Positions 1-6,647 of a stretch of 8,187 nucleotides of DNA are shown one piece after another. The translations under genes and the position numbers were made by a program. Source of the stretch: an uncultured Collinsella sp. (GTDB taxonomy: Bacteria > Actinomycetota > Coriobacteriia > Coriobacteriales > Coriobacteriaceae); the NCBI GenBank assembly GCA_958439425.1, contig CAUBVH010000041.1, positions 1-8,187 on the forward strand. The letters are read 5' to 3'. The notes beneath the pieces are model-generated. The model worked only from the letters and a program-made list of their open reading frames with translations. It was not told where the DNA came from and ran no database searches. Within the stretch, counting starts at the first letter, position 1. Each line of letters opens with the position of its first letter.

Positions 1-65
1 CCCTACCGGGAGTAGCCCCGACGGTTGACAAAACTATAGGAACACCCAATGACTACCCGCAAAAT

Positions 66-129
66 GAGCGTGGATAATCTCCCACTTTGAGCCTGCATCC
101 AGGTCAAAAACGGGAGATTATCCACGCTC
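66..129. repeat. Long imperfect hairpin repeat (REP/MITE-like, possible terminator of the RpiR gene)
   Basis: GAGCGTGGATAATCTCCC (66-83) is the exact reverse complement of 112-129, giving an 18-bp perfect stem. The interior keeps pairing: 86-90 with 104-108 and 92-95 with 100-103, around a four-base loop at 96-99. In all about 27 bp fold within 64 bases. On the minus strand the stem is followed by CA and then TTTT (64-61), so it could end transcription of the RpiR gene, which stops 33 bases before it. A related end motif recurs at 146-161, which suggests a dispersed repeat rather than a simple terminator. Pairing is read directly; function is inferred. Confidence 0.7.
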
Positions 130-145
130 GTTATTTGAGTGTCCA

Positions 146-161
146 ATAATCCTCGCTCGTT
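146..161 (-). repeat. Extra copy of the hairpin end motif
   Basis: On the minus strand 161-146 reads AACGAGCGAGGATTAT and 132-117 reads AACGAGCGTGGATAAT, 14 of 16 identical. An inverted, slightly changed copy lies at 63-78 on the plus strand. After each of the two minus-strand copies, reading on the plus strand, comes a similar TTGAGT stretch (135-140 and 167-172). The second of these runs into the last codons of the RpiR gene, so that gene's 3' end abuts the repeat. Confidence 0.5.
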
Positions 162-162
162 G

Positions 163-1017
163 TTACTTGAGTCCGGGGAGGCGGGTGTAGGGGAACGAGC
201 GCTCTAAGAACTCGGAGCAGCGGGCGTAATCTTTGGCAAAGTAGCTGCTATAGAGCGAATCGAGTACGTATTGCACGGCGATATGGCTGGCGAATTGCGT
301 GATGCGGTGCGTCATGCTCTCGTGGTCGCTTACCGTGAGATAGGCGGCAAAGCCGGGGTGAATGCGGGCACAGTACGGCGTGCCGATGACGATGACCGGG
401 ACATGTCGACTGCTAAGGATCGGCAAGATCTCCTTGAGGTTGGGGGCAAGGCCGCTGTAGGAGATGACGATTGCCACATGGTCGGGACCCGAGGCGAGCG
501 CCGTGCGCACCTGCGCCTCGACGCTGTCGTGGCACGTCGCGCTTTTGCCGGCGGAAAGCAGGCGATCGCGGAACATTCCCGCTGGATACAGGTTATGCGA
601 GCCCGTGTAGATGTCCACGGTGCCGGCGCGCATGATGAGCTTGGCGGCGTGGTCGAGCTGTGCAGGGTCGAGCAGCTCCTGCGTTTCGGCCAAGGTGGTC
701 TGGTAGAGCCCCTCCATGCGCTCCATCACCTGCGCAGGGGCGGAGGTGGCATCGAAGGGAAAGTTGATGTCCACGTCGCGCCGGTTGCCCGCCTCGGTCG
801 CCTGGCGGATGAGCTCGACCTTGAGGTCTTTGAATCCCTCGAGGCCGAGCTTTTTGCAAAAGCGGTGCACGCTCGCGACCGAAACGTTGGCGCACGCGGC
901 AAATTCCTTAATGGAAAGCCCGCGCACATCCTCGCCCATGGCGAGGGCCGTTCGCCCAAGTTGTTGCTCGGTGGGGGTGAGGCTTTTGCCCTGCGTGATC
1001 TTTCGCCTGATATCCAT
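163..1017 (-). CDS. MurR/RpiR-family transcriptional regulator (HTH + SIS domain)
   Basis: A 284-residue protein of the usual length for this family. The N-terminal helix-turn-helix domain covers about residues 1-77; the part around SIKEFAACANVSVASVHRFCKKLG (35-58) is typical of RpiR, with the conserved GF-DLK stretch at 61-66. A sugar-isomerase (SIS) fold covers about 107-250, with phosphosugar-loop-like segments YTGSHN (137-142) and ISYSG (185-189). Family members sense phosphorylated sugars and usually repress, sometimes activate, nearby catabolic genes. The start is ATG with AGGAG four bases upstream (1026-1022). It lies 166 bases downstream of the GH106-like gene on the same strand, with its own possible promoter in the gap, so it may be made both from that promoter and by read-through. 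Family assignment is firm. The ligand and target genes are not known; the neighbouring glycosidases are the obvious candidates. Confidence 0.93.
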   Translation of the reverse strand: MDIRRKITQGKSLTPTEQQLGRTALAMGEDVRGLSIKEFAACANVSVASVHRFCKKLGLEGFKDLKVELIRQATEAGNRRDVDINFPFDATSAPAQVMERMEGLYQTTLAETQELLDPAQLDHAAKLIMRAGTVDIYTGSHNLYPAGMFRDRLLSAGKSATCHDSVEAQVRTALASGPDHVAIVISYSGLAPNLKEILPILSSRHVPVIVIGTPYCARIHPGFAAYLTVSDHESMTHRITQFASHIAVQYVLDSLYSSYFAKDYARCSEFLERSFPYTRLPGLK

Positions 1018-1039
1018 ATGGCTCCTATGCGTTTGCGTC

Positions 1040-1064
1040 GCGATAAACCAATCATAGCGATAAA
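1040..1064 (-). promoter_or_regulatory. Possible RpiR-gene promoter with flanking direct repeats
   Basis: On the minus strand TATGAT (1056-1051) matches the -10 consensus at five of six bases, 34 bases before the RpiR start codon. Identical GCGATAAA octamers (1040-1047 and 1057-1064, read on the plus strand) sit on both sides of it, 17 bases apart from start to start. No good -35 is visible at 16-18 bases (AAGCCG at 17). A protein bound at the repeats would cover the promoter, so they are candidate operator half-sites, possibly for autoregulation. The repeats are seen; the role is inferred. Confidence 0.4.
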
Positions 1065-1092
1065 TAAAACGTTCGGCTTGGCTGGGAGTTTT

Positions 1093-1119
1093 GGTCCGCC
1101 GGTCTATGAACGACGGACC
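1093..1119 (-). other. RNA hairpin between the GH106-like gene and the RpiR gene
   Basis: As minus-strand RNA, GGTCCG (1119-1114) pairs with CGGACC (1098-1093). The stem extends to nine base pairs through one G-U wobble (1113 with 1099), leaving a nine-base loop. On the plus strand that wobble would be an A-C mismatch, so the structure favours the minus transcript. What follows is AAAACTCCC, not a U-run, so it is a poor intrinsic terminator. It is more likely a transcript-stabilising or processing element, or a weak pause. Confidence 0.45.
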
Positions 1120-1183
1120 GCTCGACGCTGTGCGGGCTCAACATAGGGGCGCTGTCCTTGTTGGGCCGTTTGCGCCCGGGGCG

Positions 1184-3775
1184 TTACCCGAGCACGCGTA
1201 CGGGCCCCAAGAGACCGCTGGGCTCGGAGGGCTCGGTCATGCCGAACACGTCGGGGACGGCGTGGTCGAGGGTGTTGATGATATCGATCGTGAGCGCGTG
1301 CCCACCGGCTAAAAGTGCGGCGGCCTCAAAGCGGTAAGGCGGACAGATGCGGGTGCCGAGGGATTTGCCGTCGAGGGTGACGGTTGCGGTCTCAAAGACC
1401 TCCCCAAGGTCGATGACAGCGCGGCTGGCCGCTTCGCCCAGGACAAAGGAGGCCTGGTAGCGGAACGTGCCGGCCTTGCCGGGGAACTCGGCCGAGGAAA
1501 GGTCGTGCAGGTCTGCAAGCTCAACAGACTCGCCAAAGGCATCGGTACCAGGGGCAGAGAAGGCAACCGCCCAGGGCTCGTCGACGCATGTGGCTTCGTC
1601 TCCAGCAGTTGCCGCGCCGGCGGAACCTGTAGCCCCAAGGACCACGATGCAGCTCTCGTAGGGAGCCAGCTCGAGCGTGCCGTCAAAGGCGGCGGGATCG
1701 GTGCCGTTGAGCAGGTCGAGGCGCGCGCCTGCAACGGGTATGCCGTCGGCAAGCGCAATCTGAGTGGAGATACCCTGCTTGGGATGCTCGTTGACGAGCA
1801 TCAGATAGGTCTCGCCCGCCCGCTCGTAGCGCAGTGCGCGCAGCCAGGGCTGGGACTCGGCACAAACCACGGTCTGCATACCGGCGTCGGCAAGCGTGCC
1901 TGCGAGCTCGGCGGTTGCCAGGAGCTTGATGCCGGCGACCGCGGCTGCATCCACGGAGGCAAAGCCCTCGCGGGCTGCAATATCACCGTCGTAGCGCTTG
2001 CTCGGCAACTCATCCAGCGCGTACACGGCAACACCTGCGGCTGCGGCGCGCGCGGCAAAGTCGAGCACGGCTCCGCCGACAAACTCGGCTCCGGGCATCA
2101 CCAGGCAGCGGTATGCCTGGCCGTTCACGCCAAAGCCGCTACCGTCTGCGGCAATTTCAACGGCATAGCGCCCTGCGTCCTCAAATGCCTCTGCCGGCAC
2201 GATGTCAAAGTCGACCTGCGCGCGCATAAGCTCGGAGGCGGCATGCTGCATAAAGTTCGCCTCGCCTGTCCACTCGGCGTCCGCATGGTAGAGAAGCGCC
2301 ACCGGGGTCGTTGCGCGCCCGCCGCTCAGCAGGCTCGCCGTACGGTTCATGTAGCTCATGAGCTGCCCAAAGTGTGCAAACTGGGGGTTTTGGCCATGCG
2401 CATAGAAATGCGGCGGGCAGTCCCAGTCGGGGAAGGCAGCCATGCTAAAGGCGTGCGGCACAAACCAATTGACGCCGCGCACCATAACGTGGTCGGCGAT
2501 CCACTTCATCTCGCGCAGGCCCTCGTGCCAGCCAAAAGCGCCAAACACCTCGGCCATGCAGCGGCCCTGCTTTTTGGGGTCGAGATGCGCTGCCGAGGAG
2601 CCCAGCTTGGGCAGCACGTAGTTGTAGAACTCCAGGTCCCACACGCCGCGGCCGTAGGAGTGAAGCCCCCGGTCCATGCCGGGGATGAGCTGGTTGATCA
2701 CGATGTCCACGCCCGCCATGTCCTGGCCGCCCACGGCGCGGAAGTAGTGGCCGGCGCCCACGCCCAGGCGCGCGTGGCAATCCTTGTCCTCGATCACGTG
2801 GCCGATATACTGCACGCCGCGCGCGTGGCACCAGTCGCCGAGCTGGTCGCAGAAGCACTCCTTGTAGAGCGTGCTCGCAATGTCCATGTACACGTGGCGC
2901 ACGTGCGCGCCGGCGTCCTTGCGATCCCACAGGTGCGGGAGCTCGTCCAGGTAGCGCTCGCCCAGCGCCGCGCGCAGGCGGCGCTCGAGCTCAGCCGACC
3001 AGGGCAGGGGCGCGGTGGCCTTACCGATGAGCGTGTCGGAGATACCATCGGCGCCGGTGACGCCCTTCTCGTTGGCAAAGCCGGGCTCATCGGAGAAAAA
3101 GCCCAGGATGGTCTTGCCAAACTCATCGCCCAGATGCGCAAAGTGCGGCTCGTACACGGCATCGATGAGCTGCGCCACCGAGGCACGGTCGACCATGTTG
3201 ATGTAGTCCTCGTTGTAGGAGGTCTTGCCGCTCGTGAACATCACGCACGCCTGCGTAATGCCGGCCGGCGCGTCAAAGACCAAGCGGCAGGGCGTGCCGT
3301 GCTCGTCCTCAATCACGTGGTGCTCGACCTCGACGGTGCGCCCTTCCTGCATAAACGTTACGCCATAGAAGCGCTCCGTCTTGTCGAACATGTTGGTGAG
3401 CACGATGCTCGCCTGCGGCGTGGGGCCCACCACGTCGATGGTGCGGTGGGTGAGGACAATCTTGCGGAGCTCGGGCGCCGCCTCCCTGACGGCGCCGTTG
3501 GCGTATCCGGTGGGAAAGTGTGCGTCGTCTAAGATCCAGATCTTGAGGCCCAGCTGCTTGCACGTGTCGATCACAAAGCGCAGGTCGCGCCACCAGCCCT
3601 CACCGCAAAAATCGGGATGCGGGCGACTCTCGAGGCAGACCTCGTGGATATCGGCGCCGGCGATCTTCTCCAGATACTCGGCAATGATCTGTTGGTCCTC
3701 GCCCTTCATCCACAAAAACGGGAGCACGTGGTTGTCGTAGGCACCGTTGAGCACCTGCTGGTAGTACGCGGTCAT
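1184..3775 (-). CDS. GH106-like glycoside hydrolase (alpha-L-rhamnosidase-like), cytoplasmic
   Basis: 863 residues. The N-terminal part looks like the barrel of GH106 and related enzymes: EVCLESRPHPDF (45-56), then G60-W61-W62, and IWILDDAHFPTG (79-90), matching the family's vWi-DE--wPSG pattern. FFSDEPGF (226-233), CMAEVFGAFGW (406-416) and GVNWFVPHAF (434-443) are likely active-site segments. About 490-640 resembles the flavodoxin-like domain after such barrels (CLVMPGAEFVG, 557-567). A GH2-type sugar-binding beta-sandwich ends the protein (about 770-863, closing GLLGPVRVLG). No signal peptide or membrane segment is seen, so it should act inside the cell on imported glycosides. The ATG at 3775 was chosen because AGGAGG (3785-3780) lies four bases upstream; the frame stays open to 3991 but would overlap the AraC gene. 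It is divergent from that regulator and upstream of the RpiR gene. The fold class is fairly sure; rhamnose specificity is only a family-level guess. Confidence 0.8.
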   Translation of the reverse strand: MTAYYQQVLNGAYDNHVLPFLWMKGEDQQIIAEYLEKIAGADIHEVCLESRPHPDFCGEGWWRDLRFVIDTCKQLGLKIWILDDAHFPTGYANGAVREAAPELRKIVLTHRTIDVVGPTPQASIVLTNMFDKTERFYGVTFMQEGRTVEVEHHVIEDEHGTPCRLVFDAPAGITQACVMFTSGKTSYNEDYINMVDRASVAQLIDAVYEPHFAHLGDEFGKTILGFFSDEPGFANEKGVTGADGISDTLIGKATAPLPWSAELERRLRAALGERYLDELPHLWDRKDAGAHVRHVYMDIASTLYKECFCDQLGDWCHARGVQYIGHVIEDKDCHARLGVGAGHYFRAVGGQDMAGVDIVINQLIPGMDRGLHSYGRGVWDLEFYNYVLPKLGSSAAHLDPKKQGRCMAEVFGAFGWHEGLREMKWIADHVMVRGVNWFVPHAFSMAAFPDWDCPPHFYAHGQNPQFAHFGQLMSYMNRTASLLSGGRATTPVALLYHADAEWTGEANFMQHAASELMRAQVDFDIVPAEAFEDAGRYAVEIAADGSGFGVNGQAYRCLVMPGAEFVGGAVLDFAARAAAAGVAVYALDELPSKRYDGDIAAREGFASVDAAAVAGIKLLATAELAGTLADAGMQTVVCAESQPWLRALRYERAGETYLMLVNEHPKQGISTQIALADGIPVAGARLDLLNGTDPAAFDGTLELAPYESCIVVLGATGSAGAATAGDEATCVDEPWAVAFSAPGTDAFGESVELADLHDLSSAEFPGKAGTFRYQASFVLGEAASRAVIDLGEVFETATVTLDGKSLGTRICPPYRFEAAALLAGGHALTIDIINTLDHAVPDVFGMTEPSEPSGLLGPVRVLG

Positions 3776-3872
3776 GGATCCTCCTTGCAAGCCGATGGTG
3801 GGCAGCGTATGTTGCATGGCTCCATTCTGGCGTGCAGACGGCGGCGTGCTAATATCCAAATCAGGGCAGAAT
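3776..3872. promoter_or_regulatory. Divergent control region of the GH106-like and AraC genes
   Basis: This 97-base gap must drive both divergent genes. For the AraC gene, TAATAT (3850-3855) is a good -10, but only a weak TTCTGG lies upstream (3825-3830, 19-base spacing). Transcription would begin about 10 bases before the start codon, giving a very short leader. For the GH106-like gene only the ribosome site AGGAGG (3785-3780) is clear. No consensus -35/-10 pair is visible, as expected of an activator-dependent promoter. Near-repeats TTGCAAGCC (3785-3793) and TTGCATGGC (3812-3820) agree at seven of nine bases and could be regulator sites; this is weak. Confidence 0.5.
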
Positions 3873-4892
3873 ATGACCGAATCAACGATTGGCGGGGCCA
3901 TGGAGATCTTGGAGCTCGAGCGCCGGCTGAGCGAGTTGAGCGCCAGCGAGAGGCGATATCGGGACGAGACTCCCTTTGACTGGTCGATCATGACCGAATG
4001 CGTTGAGGTCGATGGACGGTCGGTGCGAAAGATCGGACAGATGGGGGCGGAATATGCTCAGGCCGGAATGCCAGCTGGCCTGATGATTAGGAGAAACTCG
4101 CGCTTTAACGCGGTGCCCGAGCACGTGCACGACTACGTTGAGATTAGCTATGTGTACCGGGGGCGCTGTCCGCAGACGGTTGCGGGGGAGAAGCTCGTGC
4201 TCGAGCGCAACGAGGTGCTGCTGCTCGACGCCGCCTGCCCGCATGCGGTGGCGGCGCTCGGCGAGGAAGATATCATGTTGAGTATGACCGTTTCACGTAC
4301 CTTTTTGCAGCGCAGCCTCGAGGCGAGCCTCTCGCGCGAGAGCGCGGTCTCGCGGTTTTTGTTCAACGCGCTCAACAGCGAGACCGACCATCGGGGCCAT
4401 GTCCGTTTTTACTGCGGCGAGAGCCGTCGGATTCGGCGCTACATGCAGGAGATGCTCTGCGAGCTGTACGACCCGAGCCCCAACGGTCCCGAGATCGTCT
4501 TGCGTCTGTTTCAGCTGTTTTTGGCCGAGCTCATGGATTGCTACGAGCGCGAGCTGGTGCGCGGCGCGGCGGACGGCACGGCGGGGCCCACTGCCCTGGT
4601 GACGGGAATGCTTGGCTATATCGATTGTGAATTCGCTGCATGCTCCCTCGAGGGGATGGCGGCGGAGTTTGGCTTGAGCCCTAATTATGCGACGGCGCTT
4701 CTCAAGCGCCATGTGGGCAAGACCTTTAGGCAGCTTGTGCAGGAGCGACGCCTGGTACGTGCGGCCGAGCTTCTGCGCGGCGGCGCCACGGCCGGGGCGG
4801 CTGCGCATGCGGTGGGCTATGAAAACATGAGCTTCTTCTACCGTAAGTTTCACGACAAGTATGGCTGCACCCCCGCGGCATACCGCCGGTAA
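3873..4892 (+). CDS. AraC-family transcriptional regulator with N-terminal cupin domain
   Basis: 339 residues. An N-terminal helical stretch (10-31, rich in E, L and R) leads into a cupin/AraC ligand-binding fold (about 65-145) with histidines in PEHVHDYVEISYVYRG (82-97) and CPHAVAAL (122-129). A helical linker (about 180-230) precedes the C-terminal AraC DNA-binding domain with two HTH units (about 243-339): SLEGMAAEFGLSPNYATALLKR (258-279) and the signature ending GYENMSFFYRKFHDKYGCTPAAYRR (315-339). Such proteins typically activate adjacent glycosidase genes when they bind a sugar. The ATG at 3873 has AGGG six bases upstream. ATG 3900 (330 residues) is possible, but its G-rich stretch ends only two bases before it. 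The gene is divergent from the GH106-like enzyme and 167 bases ahead of the GH1 gene, with no terminator seen between, so partial co-transcription with GH1 is possible. Family assignment is certain; the ligand is unknown. Confidence 0.93.
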   Translation: MTESTIGGAMEILELERRLSELSASERRYRDETPFDWSIMTECVEVDGRSVRKIGQMGAEYAQAGMPAGLMIRRNSRFNAVPEHVHDYVEISYVYRGRCPQTVAGEKLVLERNEVLLLDAACPHAVAALGEEDIMLSMTVSRTFLQRSLEASLSRESAVSRFLFNALNSETDHRGHVRFYCGESRRIRRYMQEMLCELYDPSPNGPEIVLRLFQLFLAELMDCYERELVRGAADGTAGPTALVTGMLGYIDCEFAACSLEGMAAEFGLSPNYATALLKRHVGKTFRQLVQERRLVRAAELLRGGATAGAAAHAVGYENMSFFYRKFHDKYGCTPAAYRR

Positions 4893-5059
4893 GCGCGGGG
4901 CGGATCGTCTTCGCTCCTTCGGTGTCAAAAAGTTTCAGCTGCAGCGCTGTTGCAGCGCGCGTCTGCGAAAAGAAGTGTCGGGTTTGGCACCCCTGCCCCT
5001 GCCTGTCGCGTGCGTGGGCGATACTCGGCCTATCGACCCGCAATGCAAAGGAGATGCTC
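4893..5059 (+). promoter_or_regulatory. Leader region before the GH1 gene, with overlapping hairpins
   Basis: This 167-base gap has no gene. Two alternative stems overlap: GCTGCA (4938-4943) with TGCAGC (4951-4956), or GCGCTG (4944-4949) with CAGCGC (4953-4958). They cannot form together, so the site could be an operator or an RNA switch point. TTGGCA (4984-4989) is a good -35 match, but no -10 lies at 16-18 bases; GATACT (5020-5025) is 30 bases away. I therefore cannot place the promoter. The GH1 ribosome site AAGGAG lies at 5048-5053. Confidence 0.35.
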
Positions 5060-6508
5060 ATGGCAAACATCAAGTTCCCCGAGGGTTTCTATTGGGGCGG
5101 CGCCACGGCCGCCAATCAGTTTGAGGGCGCTTGGAACGTTGACGGCCGCGGTCCGTCGGTCGACGACCACTTCTTGGGTGGCAGCTACAAGGAGCCGCGC
5201 CAGATTACGATCGACATCGACCCTAACCGCTTCTACCCCAACCATGACGGTATCGACTTTTACCATCACTACGAGGAGGACATCGCGCTGTTCGCCGAGA
5301 TGGGCTTTACCATGTTCCGCATGTCCATCTCTTGGAGCCGCATCTTCCCCAACGGTGACGACGCCGAGCCCAACGAGGCCGGCCTCGCCTTCTACGACCG
5401 CGTCTTCGACTGCCTGCGCGCTCACAATATCGAGCCGCTCGTGACCCTGTCGCACTACGAGATGCCCTATCACCTGGTCGAGAAATACAACGGCTGGGCG
5501 AGCCGCGAGCTCATCGGCTTCTTTGAGAAGTACTGCCAGACCGTCTTCGACCGCTATCAGGACAAGGTCAAGTTCTGGCTCACCTTCAACGAGATCAACT
5601 GCGGCACTCAGGACATGGGCAACCTCTTTGAGACCAGCATGATTCAGGGCTTTGAGGGCCCGGCTTCGGCGGTCCATGCTACGCCGCAGGCTCGTATGCA
5701 GGCGCTGCATCACCAGTTTGTCGCCAGCGGCCGCGTCGTGCGCTATGCCCACGAGCATTACCCGCAGTTTAAGATGGGCAACATGGACTGCTTCATCCTT
5801 TCCTATGCCGCCACGTGCGATCCGGCCGACGTGTTCGCCGCGCAGCAGGAGATGAATACCATGAACTGGTACTGCTCCGACGTGCAGGTGCGCGGCAAGT
5901 ATCCGTTCTATGCCAAGCGCTTCTGGGCCGAGAACGATGTCGAGCTTGTGATGGAGGACGGCGACCTGCAGGATATCGCCGACGGCAAGGTCGATTTCTA
6001 CACCTTTAGCTACTACATGTCCGGCACCGTGGGCACCCACAAGGATCACGAGATGACCGAGGGCAACATGACCTTTGGCGGCAAGAATCCCTATCTGGAG
6101 TCCACCGACTGGGGCTGGCAGATCGATCCGCTGGGTCTGCGCATCGCCCTCAACGAGATTTACGCCCGCTACGAGATTCCGCTGATGGTGGTCGAGAATG
6201 GCATGGGCGCCTACGATGAGGTCGAGGAGGACGGCTCCATCCACGACTCGTATCGTATCGCCTACTTGCAGAGCCACGTCAAGGCCATGGGCGAGGCCAT
6301 TGCCGACGGCGTCGACCTGATCGCCTACACCTGGTGGGGCCCCATCGACCTGGTTTCCGTCGGCACCGGCGAGATGCGCAAGCGCTACGGCTTTATCCAC
6401 GTCGATAAGTACGATGACGGCACCGGCACCTACGAGCGCCGCCGCAAGGACAGCTTCTTCGCCTACCAGAAGATCATCAAGTCCAACGGTACCGAGGGCC
6501 TGGCTTAA
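5060..6508 (+). CDS. 6-phospho-beta-glucosidase, glycoside hydrolase family 1
   Basis: 482 residues, the normal GH1 length. It hydrolyses 6-phospho-beta-glucosides in the cytoplasm to glucose 6-phosphate and an aglycone or sugar. Visible hallmarks: N-terminal FPEGFYWGGATAANQFEGAW (6-25), TLSHYEMPYHL (129-139), TFNE with the acid/base Glu178, VVENG with the nucleophile Glu379, and YTWWGPIDLVS (423-433). The segment 433-449 (S433, K441, Y443, then GFIHVD) matches the phosphate-binding loop of phospho-glycosidases, which separates it from plain beta-glucosidases. The ATG at 5060 follows AAGGAG by six bases; the longer open frame from 4922 lacks GH1 similarity in its first 46 residues. Codon use is strongly biased to C/G-ending codons, suggesting high expression. 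The PTS IIA gene follows 139 bases later. The substrate must arrive through a PTS permease that is not encoded here. A 6-phospho-beta-galactosidase activity is less likely but not excluded. Confidence 0.93.
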   Translation: MANIKFPEGFYWGGATAANQFEGAWNVDGRGPSVDDHFLGGSYKEPRQITIDIDPNRFYPNHDGIDFYHHYEEDIALFAEMGFTMFRMSISWSRIFPNGDDAEPNEAGLAFYDRVFDCLRAHNIEPLVTLSHYEMPYHLVEKYNGWASRELIGFFEKYCQTVFDRYQDKVKFWLTFNEINCGTQDMGNLFETSMIQGFEGPASAVHATPQARMQALHHQFVASGRVVRYAHEHYPQFKMGNMDCFILSYAATCDPADVFAAQQEMNTMNWYCSDVQVRGKYPFYAKRFWAENDVELVMEDGDLQDIADGKVDFYTFSYYMSGTVGTHKDHEMTEGNMTFGGKNPYLESTDWGWQIDPLGLRIALNEIYARYEIPLMVVENGMGAYDEVEEDGSIHDSYRIAYLQSHVKAMGEAIADGVDLIAYTWWGPIDLVSVGTGEMRKRYGFIHVDKYDDGTGTYERRRKDSFFAYQKIIKSNGTEGLA

Positions 6509-6525
6509 TTGACAAGATGAGTGCC

Positions 6526-6569
6526 ACCGGGGAAAGCCTTGGTACGGGCTCGCGATTCGAGTCCCCACC
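6526..6569 (+). other. Two overlapping RNA hairpins after the GH1 gene
   Basis: ACCGGGG (6526-6532) pairs with CCTTGGT (6537-6543) around AAAG, using two G-U wobbles that exist only in plus-strand RNA. A second hairpin joins GGT (6541-6543), GGG (6546-6548) and CTCG (6549-6552) with CGAG (6558-6561), CCC (6563-6565) and ACC (6567-6569). Both use 6541-6543, and GGGGA (6529-6533) could instead pair with TCCCC (6562-6566). There is no U-run after them. They may slow or process the GH1 transcript; a strong terminator is not evident. Confidence 0.4.
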
Positions 6570-6598
6570 TTAGCATTTGAACCATTTGGCACTATAAT
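6570..6598 (+). promoter_or_regulatory. Promoter of the PTS IIA gene
   Basis: A perfect -10 TATAAT (6593-6598) lies exactly 17 bases after TTAGCA (6570-6575), which matches the -35 consensus at four of six bases. Transcription would begin near 6605 and give a leader of about 43 bases. This is the best-looking promoter in the window and implies that the IIA gene can be expressed independently of the GH1 gene. Confidence 0.75.
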
Positions 6599-6610
6599 CA
6601 CCATAGGCAT

Positions 6611-6626
6611 GCGCATAACGTTGCGC
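6611..6626 (+). promoter_or_regulatory. Inverted repeat in the IIA leader, possible operator
   Basis: GCGCA (6611-6615) and TGCGC (6622-6626) are perfect five-base arms around TAACGT, with two further outer pairs after one mismatch. The site lies just after the predicted transcription start and before the ribosome site AGGAG (6636-6640). That position suits a repressor operator or a short leader hairpin. The arms are seen; the role is a guess. Confidence 0.35.
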
Positions 6627-6647
6627 TTGATCAAGAGGAGAAAACGT

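Noticed and set aside
25..40. TTGACA (25-30) and TATAGG (35-40) as a promoter
   Set aside because: The spacing is only four bases, and no -10 lies at 16-18 bases from the TTGACA.
1505..3532. Long plus-strand open frame (675 codons) opposite the GH106-like gene
   Set aside because: It is a shadow of GC-rich coding sequence: rich in H, V, A, G and R, with no recognisable motif and no ribosome site, while the minus strand encodes a clear enzyme.
3776..3991. N-terminal extension of the GH106-like protein by 72 residues
   Set aside because: The extension is Ser/Arg-rich, unlike the family, and overlaps the AraC gene; the ATG at 3775 has a near-perfect ribosome site.
4983..4999. TTTGGCAC-type sigma-54 promoter before the GH1 gene
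   Set aside because: The -12 element should read TTGC but is CCCC, and no enhancer-binding regulator is nearby.
6514..6571. tRNA-like stretch with a T-loop-like TTCGAGT (6556-6562)
   Set aside because: The bases around the loop do not form a T-stem, there are no anticodon or D arms, and the possible acceptor pairing spans only about 58 bases with mismatches.
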